Assembly (NCBI GenBank): GCA_902588585.1
Contig: CACIPQ010000006.1
Span: 1 to 55,591 of the forward strand
Length of the DNA stretch: 55,591 bases
DNA from: an uncultured Pelagibacteraceae bacterium
GTDB taxonomy: Bacteria; Pseudomonadota; Alphaproteobacteria; Pelagibacterales; Pelagibacteraceae
Reading direction: 5' to 3'
Shown: positions 15,326 through 26,804 of the stretch, one piece after another
Layout of the letters: each line of letters opens with the position of its first letter
How positions within the stretch are numbered: the stretch's first letter is position 1
Program-made: the position numbers and the translations under genes
The notes under the pieces: generated by a model
Databases searched by the model: none
Told to the model about the DNA's origin: nothing
Seen by the model: the letters and a program-made list of their open reading frames with translations, nothing else

Positions 15326-16726
15326 ATGCCAAAAACTTTATACGATAAAATTTGGGATGAGCATCTTGTATATCAGCAAGAAGATGGAACATCACTTCTT
15401 TATGTTGATAGACACCTAATACATGAAGTAACAAGTCCACAGGCTTTTGAAGGCTTAAGGTTGAATAAAAGAAAAGTTAGAAAACCTGATTTAGCTTTAG
15501 CTGTCGCAGATCATAATGTTCCAACAACTGATCGATCTAAAGGAATTGATGATGAAGAGTCCAGAATACAGGTAGATACTTTGAGAAAAAATTGTAAAGA
15601 ATTTGGTATCCCACTATTTGATATGAATGACAAAAGACAGGGCATAGTTCATATTATAGGACCCGAACAAGGTTTTACTCAGCCTGGAAACGTTATAGTT
15701 TGTGGGGACAGCCATACAGCCACTCACGGAGCTTTCGGTGCACTTGCATTTGGTATAGGAACTTCTGAAGTTGAACATGTTTTAGCTACCCAAACACTTA
15801 TACAAAAAAAATCAAAAAATTTACTTTTAAAAATTGATGGAAAACTTCCTATTGGAGTTACAGCAAAAGACGTCATATTAAAAATTATTGGCACTATAGG
15901 AACAGCTGGAGGAACAGGATTTGTTGCTGAATTTTCAGGAAATGTCATAAAAAATCTGAGCATGGAAGAAAGAATGACAGTTTGTAACATGACTATAGAA
16001 GGTGGGGCTAGAGCTGGATTAATCCAACCAGATGAAAAAACATTTGAGTATTTAAAAAACAGACCAATGTCTCCAAAAAAAGATAAATGGGATAAAGCTC
16101 TAGATTATTGGAGTAAGTTAAAATCAGATGATAATTGTAAATTTGATAAAGAAGTTTCAATTCATGGAGAAGATATTGTTCCACAAGTAACCTGGGGAAC
16201 TTCACCTCAGGACGTAGTTCCTGTAAATGGTTCTGTTCCTGATCCGAATAAGGAGAAAGATAAAGACAGACGTATTGCTATGGAAAGATCTTTGAGCTAC
16301 ATGGGCTTAAAACCTAATACCAAAATAACTGATATAAAAATTGACAAAGTTTTTATTGGAAGTTGTACTAATGGAAGAATACAAGACCTTAGGGAAGCAG
16401 CCAAATTTCTGAAAAATAAAAAAATTGCAGAACACGTAAATGCTATGGTTGTTCCAGGATCTGGCTTGGTAAAAAGTCAAGCCGAGCAAGAGGGCTTAGA
16501 TAAGATTTTTAAAAATTCAGGTTTTGAATGGAGAGAACCAGGTTGTTCGATGTGTCTTGCAATGAATGCAGATAAATTAAACCCAAAAGAGCGATGTGCT
16601 TCAACTTCGAACAGAAATTTTGAAGGAAGACAAGGGCGGGGAGGAAGAACACATTTGGTAAGTCCAGCAATGGCCGCAGCAGCAGCTATTGATGGTCATT
16701 TATCTGATGTTAGAAAGTTTCAATAA
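15326..16726 (+). CDS. leuC: 3-isopropylmalate dehydratase large subunit LeuC
   Basis: Aconitase-family subunit that, with LeuD, isomerises 2-isopropylmalate to 3-isopropylmalate in leucine synthesis. The three 4Fe-4S cysteines are visible in GSCTNGR and [10 protein letters not shown]; other signatures are [20 protein letters not shown] and [16 protein letters not shown]. 466 residues is standard. It begins six bases after rplS, an operon join of translation and leucine genes. Confidence 0.96.
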   Translation: MPKTLYDKIWDEHLVYQQEDGTSLLYVDRHLIHEVTSPQAFEGLRLNKRKVRKPDLALAVADHNVPTTDRSKGIDDEESRIQVDTLRKNCKEFGIPLFDMNDKRQGIVHIIGPEQGFTQPGNVIVCGDSHTATHGAFGALAFGIGTSEVEHVLATQTLIQKKSKNLLLKIDGKLPIGVTAKDVILKIIGTIGTAGGTGFVAEFSGNVIKNLSMEERMTVCNMTIEGGARAGLIQPDEKTFEYLKNRPMSPKKDKWDKALDYWSKLKSDDNCKFDKEVSIHGEDIVPQVTWGTSPQDVVPVNGSVPDPNKEKDKDRRIAMERSLSYMGLKPNTKITDIKIDKVFIGSCTNGRIQDLREAAKFLKNKKIAEHVNAMVVPGSGLVKSQAEQEGLDKIFKNSGFEWREPGCSMCLAMNADKLNPKERCASTSNRNFEGRQGRGGRTHLVSPAMAAAAAIDGHLSDVRKFQ

Positions 16727-16731
16727 TTAAA

Positions 16732-17328
16732 ATGGAAAAATTTAAAAATATAAAAAGTATTCCTGCGTATCTACCGTTAATAAACATAGATACCGATAAA
16801 ATTATTCCAAAACAATTTTTAAAGACCATCAAAAGATCTGGACTTGGAAAAAGCTTATTTTATGAAATGAGATTTGATGAAAAAGGCAATCCCATCAAAG
16901 GTTTTGTATTAGATATCGAGCCCTATAATCATTCTAAAATACTAATAACTGGAAAAAATTTTGGATGTGGTTCTTCAAGAGAACATGCTCCATGGGCATT
17001 GGTTGATTTTGGAATCAAAGTGATAGTAAGTGAAAGTTTTGCTGATATTTTTTATAACAATTGTTTTAAAAATGGAATACTCCCAATCATTATTGATGAA
17101 AATACTGCCAAGGAATTAGCTGATTATTCTAAGAGAAAAGAAAGTATTGAAATAAAGCTTCCAGAACAAGAGATTATTTATGGAAATAAGTCATATAAAT
17201 TTAAATTAGACTCCTTCAAGAAGAAGTGCTTAGTTGAAGGATTGGACGATATTGCGCTTTCTCTAGAAAGAATAAAAAATATAGAAAGTTTTGAGACTAA
17301 GATGAACCAAAGTAAACCTTGGATTTAA
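16732..17328 (+). CDS. leuD: 3-isopropylmalate dehydratase small subunit LeuD
   Basis: Swivel-domain partner of LeuC, 198 residues. The substrate loop [17 protein letters not shown] is intact, and the N-terminal [19 protein letters not shown] is characteristic. The gene starts five bases after leuC and ends two bases before the chosen leuB start. Confidence 0.95.
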   Translation: MEKFKNIKSIPAYLPLINIDTDKIIPKQFLKTIKRSGLGKSLFYEMRFDEKGNPIKGFVLDIEPYNHSKILITGKNFGCGSSREHAPWALVDFGIKVIVSESFADIFYNNCFKNGILPIIIDENTAKELADYSKRKESIEIKLPEQEIIYGNKSYKFKLDSFKKKCLVEGLDDIALSLERIKNIESFETKMNQSKPWI

Positions 17329-17330
17329 AA

Positions 17331-18434
17331 ATGGCTACAAATAAAAGAAAAATATTATTATTACCAGGCGATGGAATTGGACCGGAGGTTGTTGGTGAGA
17401 CAAAAAAAGTTATTGATTGGTTTAACAAAAAAAAATCTTTAGATTTTAAAATTGACCAAGGTCTAATAGGTGGTGCGGCAATCGATAAACATGGAGTTCC
17501 CATTACCGATGAAGTATTTTATAAAGCTTTAGAAAGTGATGCTGTAATTTTTGGTGCATGCGGAGGGCCAAAATATGATAAATTAGAATTTTCTAAAAAG
17601 CCCGAAAGAGCTTTGCTAAAATTGAGAAAAGAACTTAAATTGTTTGCAAACTTGAGACCCGCGATTTGTTTTAAAGAACTTGTAGATGCCTCATCTTTAA
17701 AACCAGAAATAGTTTCTGGTTTAGATATTTTAATAGTAAGAGAATTAACAGGAGGAATTTACTTTGGTGAACCGAGAGGAGTAAAGCCTATTGAAAATGG
17801 GGAACGCAGAGGAGTTAATACCCATGTCTATACTACTAAAGAGATTAAAAGAATTGCAAAGGTTGCTTTCGAACTAGCTGCCAAAAGAAATAAGAAGGTT
17901 ACATCTTGTGAAAAATCCAATGTTATGGAAGCAGGGGTTTTATGGAGAGAAGAAGTTCAGTCCTTGAAAGACAAGGAATACAAAAAAATAGAACTAAATC
18001 ACATGTTAGCTGATAACTGTGCTATGCAATTATTAAGAAATCCAAAACAATTCGATGTAATTCTTGCAGATAATTTATTTGGAGATATGCTTTCCGATGA
18101 AGCAGCTATGTTAACAGGTTCACTTGGATTGTTGCCCTCAGCATCTTTAGGTGACAAGGATAAAAATGGCAGAACAAGATCATTATATGAACCAGTGCAT
18201 GGTTCTGCACCAGATATTGCTGGAAAGAATATTTCTAATCCAATTGCAACCATATTAAGCTTTTCTATGGCCTTAAAATATTCTCTTGGTTTAGAAAAAG
18301 AATCTATCTTGCTAGACAAAGCTGTTGAAAAAACCTTAGAGAAGGGTCTTAGAACCCCAGATATAATGTCACCAGGTAAAAAGAAGGTATCAACTTCTGA
18401 TATGGGTGATGCAATTATATCAAATTTACATTAA
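17331..18434 (+). CDS. leuB: 3-isopropylmalate dehydrogenase LeuB
   Basis: NAD-dependent oxidative decarboxylation of 3-isopropylmalate to 2-oxoisocaproate precursor. ATG 17331 gives 367 residues beginning [20 protein letters not shown]; an upstream in-frame TTG (17319) overlapping leuD was rejected because it adds only four residues and is a weaker start. Metal and substrate motifs are [15 protein letters not shown] and the NAD-site [13 protein letters not shown]. Confidence 0.95.
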   Translation: MATNKRKILLLPGDGIGPEVVGETKKVIDWFNKKKSLDFKIDQGLIGGAAIDKHGVPITDEVFYKALESDAVIFGACGGPKYDKLEFSKKPERALLKLRKELKLFANLRPAICFKELVDASSLKPEIVSGLDILIVRELTGGIYFGEPRGVKPIENGERRGVNTHVYTTKEIKRIAKVAFELAAKRNKKVTSCEKSNVMEAGVLWREEVQSLKDKEYKKIELNHMLADNCAMQLLRNPKQFDVILADNLFGDMLSDEAAMLTGSLGLLPSASLGDKDKNGRTRSLYEPVHGSAPDIAGKNISNPIATILSFSMALKYSLGLEKESILLDKAVEKTLEKGLRTPDIMSPGKKKVSTSDMGDAIISNLH

Positions 18435-18446
18435 AATAATCTTAAA

Positions 18447-19454
18447 ATGAATTTAGCTATAATTGGTGCCACCGGCAACGTTGGAAGAAAAACTATTGAA
18501 ATTTTAGAAAAATCTAAAATTAAAATTTCAAAATTGTATCTCGTTGCTTCTGAAAAAAGTGAAGGAAAAAAAATTAAATTCAAAGGCAATGACATACAAA
18601 TTCAAAGTCTTGAAAAATATGATTTTTCTAGTGCGCAAATTACTTTTTTTGCTGCCGGAAGTAAAATAGCTGAAAAATGGGTTCCTAAAGCAAGCAAAAA
18701 AACAATTGTAATAGATAATTCAAAATTCTTTAGAATGGACAAAGATGTTCCTCTGGTAGTTCCCGAGGTAAATCCAGATCAATTAGCTATGTACAAAAAG
18801 AAAAATATAATTGCTAATGCTAATTGTTCAACTATTCAAATGGTTCTTGCTCTAAAACCACTGCATGACCATTTTAATATTAAAAGAGTTGTAGTTTCGA
18901 CTTATCAATCTGTGTCTGGTGGAGGAAAAGCACCTATGGATGAATTGATTAGCCAGTCGAAAGATTATTTATCAGGAAAAAAAATTGAATCTAAAAATTT
19001 TACAAAACAGATCGCTTTTAATTTAATACCTCATATAGATGAATTTGTAGATGAAGGTTACACAAAAGAAGAATGGAAAATGGAAAATGAGACAAAAAAA
19101 ATTCTTGATCCAAAAATAAAAATGACCGCAACCTGCGTCAGAGTTCCTGTGATGGTATCTCATTCTGAATCTATTAATATTGAGTTTGAAAAAAATTTTG
19201 ATATTAAAAAAGTGAAAGAAATTTTGAGCTCAGCGGCGGGCTGTAAAGTTGTAGATGAAAGAAAAAATGGCGGATATACAACTCCTGTAGAGGCAGAAAA
19301 TAGCTATTTAACTTTTATATCTAGAATTCGCAAAGACAATTCCAATGATAAATGTTTAAACATGTGGGTTGTTTCCGATAATTTACTTAAAGGAGCCGCA
19401 TTAAATACCGTTCAAATTGCTGAAAGATTAATAAAAGATTACTATGGAAAATAA
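18447..19454 (+). CDS. asd: Aspartate-semialdehyde dehydrogenase Asd
   Basis: NADPH-dependent reduction of aspartyl phosphate to the semialdehyde, the branch point to lysine/diaminopimelate, threonine and methionine. The 335 residues contain GATGNVGRKT at the N-terminus, the catalytic Cys in NANCSTIQMV and the loop SVSGGGKAPMDEL. The pathway links with dapF, lysA and metX elsewhere in the window. The 3' end overlaps sdhC by 11 bases. Confidence 0.95.
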   Translation: MNLAIIGATGNVGRKTIEILEKSKIKISKLYLVASEKSEGKKIKFKGNDIQIQSLEKYDFSSAQITFFAAGSKIAEKWVPKASKKTIVIDNSKFFRMDKDVPLVVPEVNPDQLAMYKKKNIIANANCSTIQMVLALKPLHDHFNIKRVVVSTYQSVSGGGKAPMDELISQSKDYLSGKKIESKNFTKQIAFNLIPHIDEFVDEGYTKEEWKMENETKKILDPKIKMTATCVRVPVMVSHSESINIEFEKNFDIKKVKEILSSAAGCKVVDERKNGGYTTPVEAENSYLTFISRIRKDNSNDKCLNMWVVSDNLLKGAALNTVQIAERLIKDYYGK

Positions 19455-19830
19455 AAATAATCCTTTATCACCCCACCTTCAGATTTATAGTTGGCACATT
19501 TCTTCTTTACTATCAATAACCCATAGAATTGTGGGAGTTATAAATATTGTTGCTATTATTTTTATATGCTTTTGGGCAATATTATTATCTCTTGGCGAAC
19601 CAAACTATGAATTTATTCAAATGTTTTTGCAGTCATTTTTTGGAAAATTTTTTATAGTATTTTTATCTTGGTCATTTAGTTTTCATATATTAAATGAAAT
19701 TAGACACTTGGCCTGGGACATGGGTTATGGATTTGATCTAAAAATTTCTCAGATAACTGGAATTATAACTATATTTGGTTCGTTTATCTTAGCAATTTTA
19801 ATTTACTTATTTGGAAGGAATATAATTTAA
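19444..19830 (+). CDS. sdhC: Succinate dehydrogenase cytochrome b556 subunit SdhC
   Basis: Membrane anchor of complex II, 128 residues with three helices. Quinone-site residues Ser24 and Arg28 lie in SITHR, and His81 in FHILNEIRHLAWDMGYG matches the haem-b ligand His84 of E. coli SdhC by local alignment. It starts within the end of asd and precedes sdhD by one base. Confidence 0.93.
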   Translation: MENKNNPLSPHLQIYSWHISSLLSITHRIVGVINIVAIIFICFWAILLSLGEPNYEFIQMFLQSFFGKFFIVFLSWSFSFHILNEIRHLAWDMGYGFDLKISQITGIITIFGSFILAILIYLFGRNII

Positions 19831-19831
19831 C

Positions 19832-20155
19832 ATGCATGGTTCTACTAAAAAGTGGTTAACAATAAAAGTTGCATCTGGAATATTAATTCCTTTTATGTTT
19901 TGGTTTATAATAAATTTTGTATCAATTTTTGATAGTAATCATTCGCAATTAATAGGGTTTTTTTCACAAACAAATACAAAAGTTTTATTTTCCTTATTCC
20001 TGGTATTAGCTTTTATCTTTTTTTCATTAACGATAAGTGAGATTTTTGAGGATTATATAAGTGGAGAAAAATTAAAAAATGTCGCAAGTAAATTAGTTTT
20101 TTTCTTTAGTATAATAACTCCTTTATTGGTAATTATATGTTTAATTAGAATTTAA
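19832..20155 (+). CDS. sdhD: Succinate dehydrogenase membrane anchor subunit SdhD
   Basis: Second anchor of complex II, 107 residues with three predicted helices. Asp74-Tyr75 in FEDYIS match the quinone-site Asp-Tyr of E. coli SdhD (82-83). Eleven residues before, where the haem-ligand His is expected, the residue is Phe63, and there is no His anywhere in helix two. Assignment rests mainly on position between sdhC and sdhA and on the helix pattern. Confidence 0.88.
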   Translation: MHGSTKKWLTIKVASGILIPFMFWFIINFVSIFDSNHSQLIGFFSQTNTKVLFSLFLVLAFIFFSLTISEIFEDYISGEKLKNVASKLVFFFSIITPLLVIICLIRI

Positions 20156-20160
20156 TTAAA

Positions 20161-21936
20161 ATGGGTGCTTATAAAATTATAGATCATGAATACGATGTTG
20201 TTGTCCTTGGAGCCGGAGGTTCAGGACTAAGAGCGGCAGTAGGACTTTCTGAAGCCGGCCTCAAAACCGCTTGTATCTCAAAAGTTTTTCCTACCAGAAG
20301 CCATACTTCTGCTGCCCAAGGTGGAATTTCTGCAGCACTAGGAAATATGGGAGAAGATGATTGGAGATGGCACATGTACGATACCGTTAAAGGCTCAGAT
20401 TGGCTCGGCGATCAAGATGCTATTGAGTATTTATGCAAAGAGGCACCGAAGGCAGTAATAGAATTAGAAAAATACGGAGTTCCCTTTAGTAGAACCAAAG
20501 ACGGAAAAATTTATCAGAGAGCTTTCGGAGGAATGACCAAAGATTATGGAAATGATACTGTTCAGAGAACTTGCGCAGCAGCAGATAGAACTGGCCACGC
20601 AATACTTCACACATTGTATGGACAAGCTTTAAAACACAATACTGAATTTTTTATAGAATACTTCGCATTAGATTTATTAATGAAAGATGGAAAATGTAAA
20701 GGTCTAATAGCTTGGAATTTAAATGACGGTACAATTCACAGGTTCAGATCTCACATAACTATATTAGCTACAGGTGGCTATGGTAAGATTTATTACACAG
20801 CAACTTCTGCACATACTTGTACAGGAGATGGCAATGGAATGGCTTTGCGAGCAGGGTTGCCACTTCAAGATATGGAATTTGTTCAGTTTCATCCCACAGG
20901 AATTTACGGAGTTGGCACTCTAATATCCGAAGGAGTTCGAGGAGAGGGTGGTTTTCTTTTAAATTCTAAAGGTGAAAGGTTTATGGAAAGATATGCTCCT
21001 AAAGCAAAAGATTTAGCATCAAGGGATGTTGTTAGCAGATCAATTGCCATTGAAGTCAACGAGGGTCGGGGTATAGGAAAAAATAAAGATTACGTAAATC
21101 TACATTTGGATCATATTGATCCAAAAATTATAGAAAAAAGATTACCAGGTATTGCCGAGTCAGCAAAAACTTTTTGTGATGTCGATGTTACAAAAGATCC
21201 AATCCCAGTGGTTCCTACCGTCCATTACAATATGGGTGGAATTCCAACAAATTATAAAGCAGAAGTATTAACCTCAAATGGAAAGGACGCTACTGTTCCA
21301 GGACTTATGGCTATCGGCGAAGCAGCATGTGTTTCTGTTCATGGTGCAAATAGATTGGGATCAAATTCTTTAATTGATTTAGTAGTATTTGGTAAATCTG
21401 CTGCAAACAGAGCTGCTGAAATTGTGAAGCCAGGATCAAATCATGAGGAGCTTCCTCAAAGTGAAACTGATAAGTGCTTAGATCGTTTTGATAAATTGCG
21501 TAACTCAAATGGTTCTACAAAAACATCTGAATTAAGATTATCAATGCAAAAAACTATGCAGTCCAAATGTGCAGTTTTTAGAACAGAAAAAACTTTAAAA
21601 GAAGGAATGAGTGATATCAGAAAACCATTTGAAGGAATGAAAGACATTTCAGTTTCAGATAAATCATTATTATTCAATACTGATCTCGTTGAAACATTAG
21701 AGTTTGATAATCTTATAAGACAAGCAATGACAACAATAGATTCAGCTTACCATAGAAAAGAAAGTCGAGGGGCTCATGCTAGAGAAGATTTTAAAAAGAG
21801 AGATGATAAAAGTTATATGACACACACATTGGCTTGGCAAAAAGGAAATGAAGTTAAAGTTGCTTACAGGCCAGTTCATGCCAATACCTTAACAAATGAT
21901 GTTCAGTATTTTCCACCTAAGGAAAGGGTGTATTGA
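20161..21936 (+). CDS. sdhA: Succinate dehydrogenase flavoprotein subunit SdhA
   Basis: Catalytic subunit that oxidises succinate to fumarate in the TCA cycle. 591 residues; dinucleotide motif [13 protein letters not shown], covalent-FAD His48 in [10 protein letters not shown], active-site QFHPTGIYG and SEGVRGEGG, and [18 protein letters not shown] toward the C-terminal part. Five bases separate it from sdhD; its stop overlaps the sdhB start. Confidence 0.97.
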   Translation: MGAYKIIDHEYDVVVLGAGGSGLRAAVGLSEAGLKTACISKVFPTRSHTSAAQGGISAALGNMGEDDWRWHMYDTVKGSDWLGDQDAIEYLCKEAPKAVIELEKYGVPFSRTKDGKIYQRAFGGMTKDYGNDTVQRTCAAADRTGHAILHTLYGQALKHNTEFFIEYFALDLLMKDGKCKGLIAWNLNDGTIHRFRSHITILATGGYGKIYYTATSAHTCTGDGNGMALRAGLPLQDMEFVQFHPTGIYGVGTLISEGVRGEGGFLLNSKGERFMERYAPKAKDLASRDVVSRSIAIEVNEGRGIGKNKDYVNLHLDHIDPKIIEKRLPGIAESAKTFCDVDVTKDPIPVVPTVHYNMGGIPTNYKAEVLTSNGKDATVPGLMAIGEAACVSVHGANRLGSNSLIDLVVFGKSAANRAAEIVKPGSNHEELPQSETDKCLDRFDKLRNSNGSTKTSELRLSMQKTMQSKCAVFRTEKTLKEGMSDIRKPFEGMKDISVSDKSLLFNTDLVETLEFDNLIRQAMTTIDSAYHRKESRGAHAREDFKKRDDKSYMTHTLAWQKGNEVKVAYRPVHANTLTNDVQYFPPKERVY

Positions 21937-22712
21937 TGGTGCAATTTAGCTTACCCCAAAATTCAAAAATTTTAAAAGGAAAATATTATAAAGACAAGTC
22001 CGGATCAAATAATTTAAAAAAAGTTAATGTATATAGATGGGATCCATCAAATAAGGAAAACCCTAGAATTGATACATTTGAAGTTAATATGAAAGAATGT
22101 GGGCCCAAAGTATTAGATATACTTTTTAAAATTAAAAACGAAATAGACCCCTCGCTAACTTTTAGAAGATCTTGTGCTCACGGAGTATGTGGTTCTTGTG
22201 CAATGAATGTAGATGGCGTAAACACTTTATCTTGCACCAAGTCCCATTCAGATATTAAAGGCAATCTAAATATTTATCCTTTACCACATCTAAAAGTTGT
22301 CAAAGATTTAGTAGGAGATTTAACTACTCTTTACAAACAGTACGAGTCAGTTGAACCATGGTTAAAGACCAAAGTTGGAGAAAAAACAACCAAAGAAATA
22401 AAACAATCTCAAGAAGATAGAGCGAAGCTTGACGGATATTATGAATGTATTTTATGTGCTTGTTGCTCAACAGCATGCCCCAGCTATTGGTGGAATGGCG
22501 ATAAATATTTAGGACCTGCAGTTTTATTGCAAGCTTATAGATGGATAAATGATAGTAGAGATGAAGATAAAAAAGAAAGATTAAAAAAAGTTGCAGATGA
22601 GTTAAAGCTTTATAGGTGTCATACGATCATGAATTGTACAAATTCTTGTCCAAAGGGTTTGAATCCTGCTAAAGCTATTGCTTCGATTAAAAAAATGCTT
22701 GCAACAGGCTAA
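21936..22712 (+). CDS. sdhB: Succinate dehydrogenase iron-sulfur subunit SdhB
   Basis: Carries electrons from FAD to quinone through three clusters. The 2Fe-2S motif is CAHGVCGSC, followed by [13 protein letters not shown] and [17 protein letters not shown] for the 4Fe-4S and 3Fe-4S clusters. I chose ATG 21936 (TGATG overlap with the sdhA stop, 258 residues) over a TTG three bases upstream. Confidence 0.96.
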   Translation: MVQFSLPQNSKILKGKYYKDKSGSNNLKKVNVYRWDPSNKENPRIDTFEVNMKECGPKVLDILFKIKNEIDPSLTFRRSCAHGVCGSCAMNVDGVNTLSCTKSHSDIKGNLNIYPLPHLKVVKDLVGDLTTLYKQYESVEPWLKTKVGEKTTKEIKQSQEDRAKLDGYYECILCACCSTACPSYWWNGDKYLGPAVLLQAYRWINDSRDEDKKERLKKVADELKLYRCHTIMNCTNSCPKGLNPAKAIASIKKMLATG

Positions 22713-22734
22713 AAGCTTAATTAATCATTACAAA

Positions 22735-24228
22735 ATGAATTCAATAGAACATTTTGTTGATGGAAAAATTTTAAAGGGAAATTCAAAAAAAACTGGCAAG
22801 GTATTTGATCCGTCTACTGGAGAACAAACTTCAGAAGTAAAACTTGCAACCACAGCCGATATTAATAAAGCAATAGAAGTTGCTAAAAAAGCATTCTTAG
22901 GTTGGTCTCAGAAAACACCTTTGTTTAGAGCAAGAGTTCTATTCAAGTTTAAAGAACTAATTGAAAAAAACTCTGATGAGTTAACAAAAATTATAGTTTC
23001 AGAACACGGAAAAGTTTATGAAGACGCCAAAGGATCTTTAATCAGAGGTTTAGAGGTAGTGGAGTTTGCTTGTGGAATACCCCAACTATTAAAAGGTGAA
23101 TTTACAGAAAATGTAGGAACTAATGTAGACAGTTGGTCAACAAGACAACCACTAGGAGTTTGCGCAGGTATTACGCCTTTTAATTTTCCAGCCATGGTTC
23201 CAATGTGGATGTTTCCAATGTCTATAGCTTGTGGAAACACTTTTGTATTAAAACCCTCGGAAAAAGACCCTTCTTGTTCAATGAAGTTAGCAGAATTATT
23301 TATGGAGGCTGGTCTGCCACCAGGCGTATTTAATGTTGTGAATGGTGATAAAGAGGCTGTTGATGCCATTATAAACAACAAAGATATCGCAGCAGTAAGC
23401 TTTGTGGGATCAACTCCTATAGCAAAATATATTTATGAAAATTGTGCAAAAAATGAAAAAAGAGTCCAAGCATTAGGAGGAGCAAAAAATCATTGTGTTA
23501 TAATGCCAGATTGTGATCTGGATCAAGCAGTTAATGGATTAATGGGGGCTGCTTATGGTTCTGCAGGAGAAAGATGTATGGCTCAGTCCGTGGCAGTAGC
23601 TGTAGGAAAAATAGCAGATCCTCTTGTGAAAAATTTATCAAAAAAAGTTGAGTCGTTAAAAGTTGGTCCAGGTTTAGACAAAAAATCTCAAATGGGGCCA
23701 TTAGTAACGAAACAACACCTTGATAAAGTAAAAGGCTATGTTGATATCGGAGTTAAAGAAGGCGCCAAGCTAGTAGTGGATGGGAGAAACTTAAAATTAC
23801 AAGGATATGAAAAAGGATTTTATATGGGAGGATGTTTGTTTGATCATGTAAAAAAAGGCATGAAAATATATAAAGAAGAAATATTTGGCCCTGTTTTATC
23901 AGTGGTCAGAGCAAAAGACTACAATGAAGCTTTAAATTTAGTTAACGATCATGAATTTGGTAACGGAACAAGTATTTTTACAAGAGACGGTGATACAGGG
24001 AGATCATTTGCTAGCAATGTAAAAATTGGAATGGTTGGCATAAATATTCCCATCCCTGTTCCCATGGCCTTTCATAGTTTTGGTGGATGGAAACGATCTT
24101 TGTTTGGGGATCAGCACATACATGGGCCTGAAGGAGTTAGATTCTATACCAAATTAAAAACAATAACATCTAGATGGCCATCAGGTATAAAATCAGATCC
24201 AGAATTTATTATGCCTACAATGAAATAA
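22735..24228 (+). CDS. mmsA: CoA-acylating methylmalonate-semialdehyde dehydrogenase
   Basis: Aldehyde dehydrogenase family enzyme that converts methylmalonate or malonate semialdehyde to propionyl- or acetyl-CoA, in valine, inositol or beta-alanine breakdown. From ATG 22735 it has 497 residues, the family's usual length; an extended frame from 22678 would run into sdhB and lacks homology. Catalytic Cys281 sits in GERCMAQS, with the subgroup-typical [21 protein letters not shown]. It lies between sdhB and mdh, feeding CoA esters towards the TCA cycle. Confidence 0.9.
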   Translation: MNSIEHFVDGKILKGNSKKTGKVFDPSTGEQTSEVKLATTADINKAIEVAKKAFLGWSQKTPLFRARVLFKFKELIEKNSDELTKIIVSEHGKVYEDAKGSLIRGLEVVEFACGIPQLLKGEFTENVGTNVDSWSTRQPLGVCAGITPFNFPAMVPMWMFPMSIACGNTFVLKPSEKDPSCSMKLAELFMEAGLPPGVFNVVNGDKEAVDAIINNKDIAAVSFVGSTPIAKYIYENCAKNEKRVQALGGAKNHCVIMPDCDLDQAVNGLMGAAYGSAGERCMAQSVAVAVGKIADPLVKNLSKKVESLKVGPGLDKKSQMGPLVTKQHLDKVKGYVDIGVKEGAKLVVDGRNLKLQGYEKGFYMGGCLFDHVKKGMKIYKEEIFGPVLSVVRAKDYNEALNLVNDHEFGNGTSIFTRDGDTGRSFASNVKIGMVGINIPIPVPMAFHSFGGWKRSLFGDQHIHGPEGVRFYTKLKTITSRWPSGIKSDPEFIMPTMK

Positions 24229-24233
24229 AAAAA

Positions 24234-25196
24234 ATGAGTAAAAAAATATCTTTAATTGGTGCAGGACAGATTGGTGGAACTTTAGCACATCTAATTGCCA
24301 TCAAAGAGTTAGGTAATATTGTCTTGTTTGATGTTGCAGAGGGATTGGCCAAAGGTAAGGCGTTGGATATAGCACAATCATCAGGAGTTACTGGTTTTGG
24401 TGTAGATATAATAGGTACAAATAATTATGAAGACACAAAAAACTCAGACGTCATAATTATTACAGCTGGTGTTCCTAGAAAACCAGGTATGTCTCGCGAT
24501 GATTTATTAGGAACTAATTTAAAAATTATAAAACAGGTAGCAGATGGTATTAAGAATACATCCCCAAAAGCTTTTGTAATATGTATTACAAATCCCTTAG
24601 ATGTTATTGTTATGGCTCTTCAGAAATATTCAGGACTTCCAACCCACAAAGTTGTGGGCATGGCAGGCATACTAGACTCCTCAAGATTTAAGTATTTCTT
24701 ATCCAAAGAGCTTAAGGAGCCGATTAAAAATATAGAATCTTTGGTTTTAGGAGGTCATGGAGATACTATGGTTCCAATGACAAAACAAACCAAAATTAAA
24801 AATAAAAATCTTAACGAATTGGTTAAAGAGAACAAGATATCTAAAAGCAAGTTAGATGATATTATAAATAGAACAAGAAAAGGCGGAGCTGAAATTGTCA
24901 AATTATTAGAAAGAGGTTCAGCTTTTTATGCTCCTGCAGCTTCAGGTGTTGAAATGGCTGAATCTTATATTAAAGATTTAAAAAAAACGTTGCCTTGCGC
25001 AGCGTATCTAAATGGAGAATATGGGTATAGTAATATTTACGCAGGCGTGCCAGTAGTTATAAGTAAAAAGGGAGCAGAAAAAATAGTTGAAATTGAATTA
25101 GAAAAAAGTGAAAAATTAAATTTTGATATTTCAGTAAAGGCTGTAAAGGAATTATTTGAATCAGCAGGAAAGATTGATCCAACTTTAGCTAAATAA
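24234..25196 (+). CDS. mdh: Malate dehydrogenase Mdh
   Basis: NAD-dependent malate to oxaloacetate, TCA cycle. LDH-like type of 320 residues from ATG 24234; upstream codons from 24174 belong to the previous gene. Visible are the nucleotide motif IGAGQIGG, substrate-binding Arg residues in [21 protein letters not shown], and the catalytic His in [10 protein letters not shown]. Five bases separate it from mmsA. Confidence 0.96.
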   Translation: MSKKISLIGAGQIGGTLAHLIAIKELGNIVLFDVAEGLAKGKALDIAQSSGVTGFGVDIIGTNNYEDTKNSDVIIITAGVPRKPGMSRDDLLGTNLKIIKQVADGIKNTSPKAFVICITNPLDVIVMALQKYSGLPTHKVVGMAGILDSSRFKYFLSKELKEPIKNIESLVLGGHGDTMVPMTKQTKIKNKNLNELVKENKISKSKLDDIINRTRKGGAEIVKLLERGSAFYAPAASGVEMAESYIKDLKKTLPCAAYLNGEYGYSNIYAGVPVVISKKGAEKIVEIELEKSEKLNFDISVKAVKELFESAGKIDPTLAK

Positions 25197-25215
25197 CTTC
25201 TAATAAGTTATTTTT
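25191..25215 (+). terminator. AT-rich hairpin with T-run after mdh
   Basis: AAATAACTT (25191-25199) pairs perfectly with AAGTTATTT (25205-25213) around CTAAT, with a run of five T at 25211-25215 that overlaps the stem's 3' arm. It includes the mdh stop codon. The all-A/T-rich stem is weak, so it may be a leaky terminator or an mRNA 3'-end stabiliser. Confidence 0.4.
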
Positions 25216-25222
25216 GAATATT

Positions 25223-26794
25223 ATGAGTTTAAAAACTTTGACTAACAAAAACAATATTTTCATTTTATTAATTTTTATTTTTTCAATAATCATCAATCAT
25301 TATTATGCAAGTCTAGGAGCCTTTCCTTTAGATACATTTTATCATTTCGATCTGGGATTTAGAATGCTTCAAGGTGAAGTTCCTTTCACCGATATTTGGA
25401 TGGTTTCAGGTGTATTGATAAATTATATACAGGCGTTTTTCTTTTATATTCTTGGAACAAATTGGACCAGCTATGTTTTTCATGCTTCTTTAATTAATGG
25501 CTTAATTTCAATTGCTACTTATTTTTTATTGAAAGATTTTAAGCTGAATATAAATTATTGTTTTATTTATTCATTGTTATTTTCAATACTTGGATACACT
25601 TCAAGCGGAACACCTTTTGTTGATCACCATTCGGCTTTCTTTTCTTTAATGGGAATTTATTCATTACTACTTGGAATTAAAAGTGAAAAGAAAATATTTT
25701 GGATTTTAGTGCCTATATTTTTTGGTTTTGGATTTTTATCAAAACAGGTTCCAACTTCTTACGTTATTTTTTGTACTACAATAATTATACTATTTTATTC
25801 GTATGTTTTTAAAAAAACAGAATATATAAAATATATTTTATTTGGTTCCTTGACGTTTATTTCTTTTGTATTTCTTTTCGGAATTCTAAATGGAATAAAA
25901 TTGGAACACTTTATCCAACAGTACATTTTATATCCACAAACAATTGGAGGACCAAGATTTGAGAATTTAAATTTAACATTTAGAGGAACAGTTGATCATT
26001 TTAAATTTATATATTTATCGATTGCACCAATATTTTTTATTAGTTGTAAAAAAGTTATTTATGAAACTGGTTATATTAAGAAAAAAAACTTTTTTTATTT
26101 TATAATTCTTTTATTGTTTACTTTGTCTTTAATATTTCATCAGCTTCTAACAAAAAATCAAACATTTATCTTTTTTCTCATACCTTTATTGTTTGCCTTT
26201 TCACATATAGCTCTTAATGAAACAAAATTAAGAAAAAAAAATATTATATTTATTTTTTTAATTATTTGTTGTTTTTTAATAACCATCAAATATCATTTAA
26301 GATTTAATGAAGGAAGAAAGTTTCATGAGCTTTCTACAGTAGATTTTTCAAAATCAATTACAGCAACAAAAATTCACAAAAAACTTAAGGGATTAAAATG
26401 GATCTCCCCAGAGTACAAAAATGATGTTGAAAAAGAAATTAATTTAATAAACAAAATAAAAAATCATCTAATATATGACAAGAGAAAAAAAATGGTTATA
26501 ACAAACTATTCATTTTTTTCAGTAATTTTAAATGAAAAACTTTTTTCACCCAGTATGGTCTATACTAGTGATGGTACTACCTATCCTCAAAAAAATAGCA
26601 AATATTCTGAAAAATATAAAAATTTAATTATTGAGGTTATTAAAAAAAATGACCTTGAGGTTATTTACATTATTAACCCGTTAAATAAAGCCAGTATCTA
26701 TGACTATTTAGATAAAAATTGCTTTAAAGAGAATTTAGTTTTTGAAAAATTGAATAGTTATGAGATAAAAAGTTGTAGAGATTTAAAAAATTAA
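25223..26794 (+). CDS. Polytopic membrane protein, GT-C / GT39-like glycosyltransferase candidate
   Basis: 523 residues from ATG 25223 (an in-frame TTG at 25214 was passed over). About ten hydrophobic segments cover residues 10-360, then a soluble C-terminal region of roughly 160 residues. The first periplasmic loop has an acidic Asp followed by a pattern typical of ArnT/PMT-like GT-C enzymes: DTFYHFDLGFRMLQGEVPFTD, then WMVSGVLINYIQAFFF. Such enzymes move sugars from polyprenyl carriers; the acceptor here is unknown. It interrupts an otherwise purely TCA-cycle run between mdh and sucC. The assignment is by eye and moderate. Confidence 0.6.
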   Translation: MSLKTLTNKNNIFILLIFIFSIIINHYYASLGAFPLDTFYHFDLGFRMLQGEVPFTDIWMVSGVLINYIQAFFFYILGTNWTSYVFHASLINGLISIATYFLLKDFKLNINYCFIYSLLFSILGYTSSGTPFVDHHSAFFSLMGIYSLLLGIKSEKKIFWILVPIFFGFGFLSKQVPTSYVIFCTTIIILFYSYVFKKTEYIKYILFGSLTFISFVFLFGILNGIKLEHFIQQYILYPQTIGGPRFENLNLTFRGTVDHFKFIYLSIAPIFFISCKKVIYETGYIKKKNFFYFIILLLFTLSLIFHQLLTKNQTFIFFLIPLLFAFSHIALNETKLRKKNIIFIFLIICCFLITIKYHLRFNEGRKFHELSTVDFSKSITATKIHKKLKGLKWISPEYKNDVEKEINLINKIKNHLIYDKRKKMVITNYSFFSVILNEKLFSPSMVYTSDGTTYPQKNSKYSEKYKNLIIEVIKKNDLEVIYIINPLNKASIYDYLDKNCFKENLVFEKLNSYEIKSCRDLKN

Positions 26795-26804
26795 ATAGAT
26801 AATT

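Noticed and set aside
17319-17330. TTG start of leuB overlapping leuD
   Set aside because: ATG 17331 gives the expected N-terminus; TTG adds only four unsupported residues. The same logic removed TTG starts at 8819, 21933 and 25214.
22678-22734. 19-residue extension of the methylmalonate-semialdehyde dehydrogenase into sdhB
   Set aside because: The added residues lie in another frame of sdhB and the family length is reached from ATG 22735.
24174-24233. 20-residue extension of mdh into mmsA
   Set aside because: The Rossmann strand begins right after ATG 24234; upstream residues are out-of-frame mmsA sequence.
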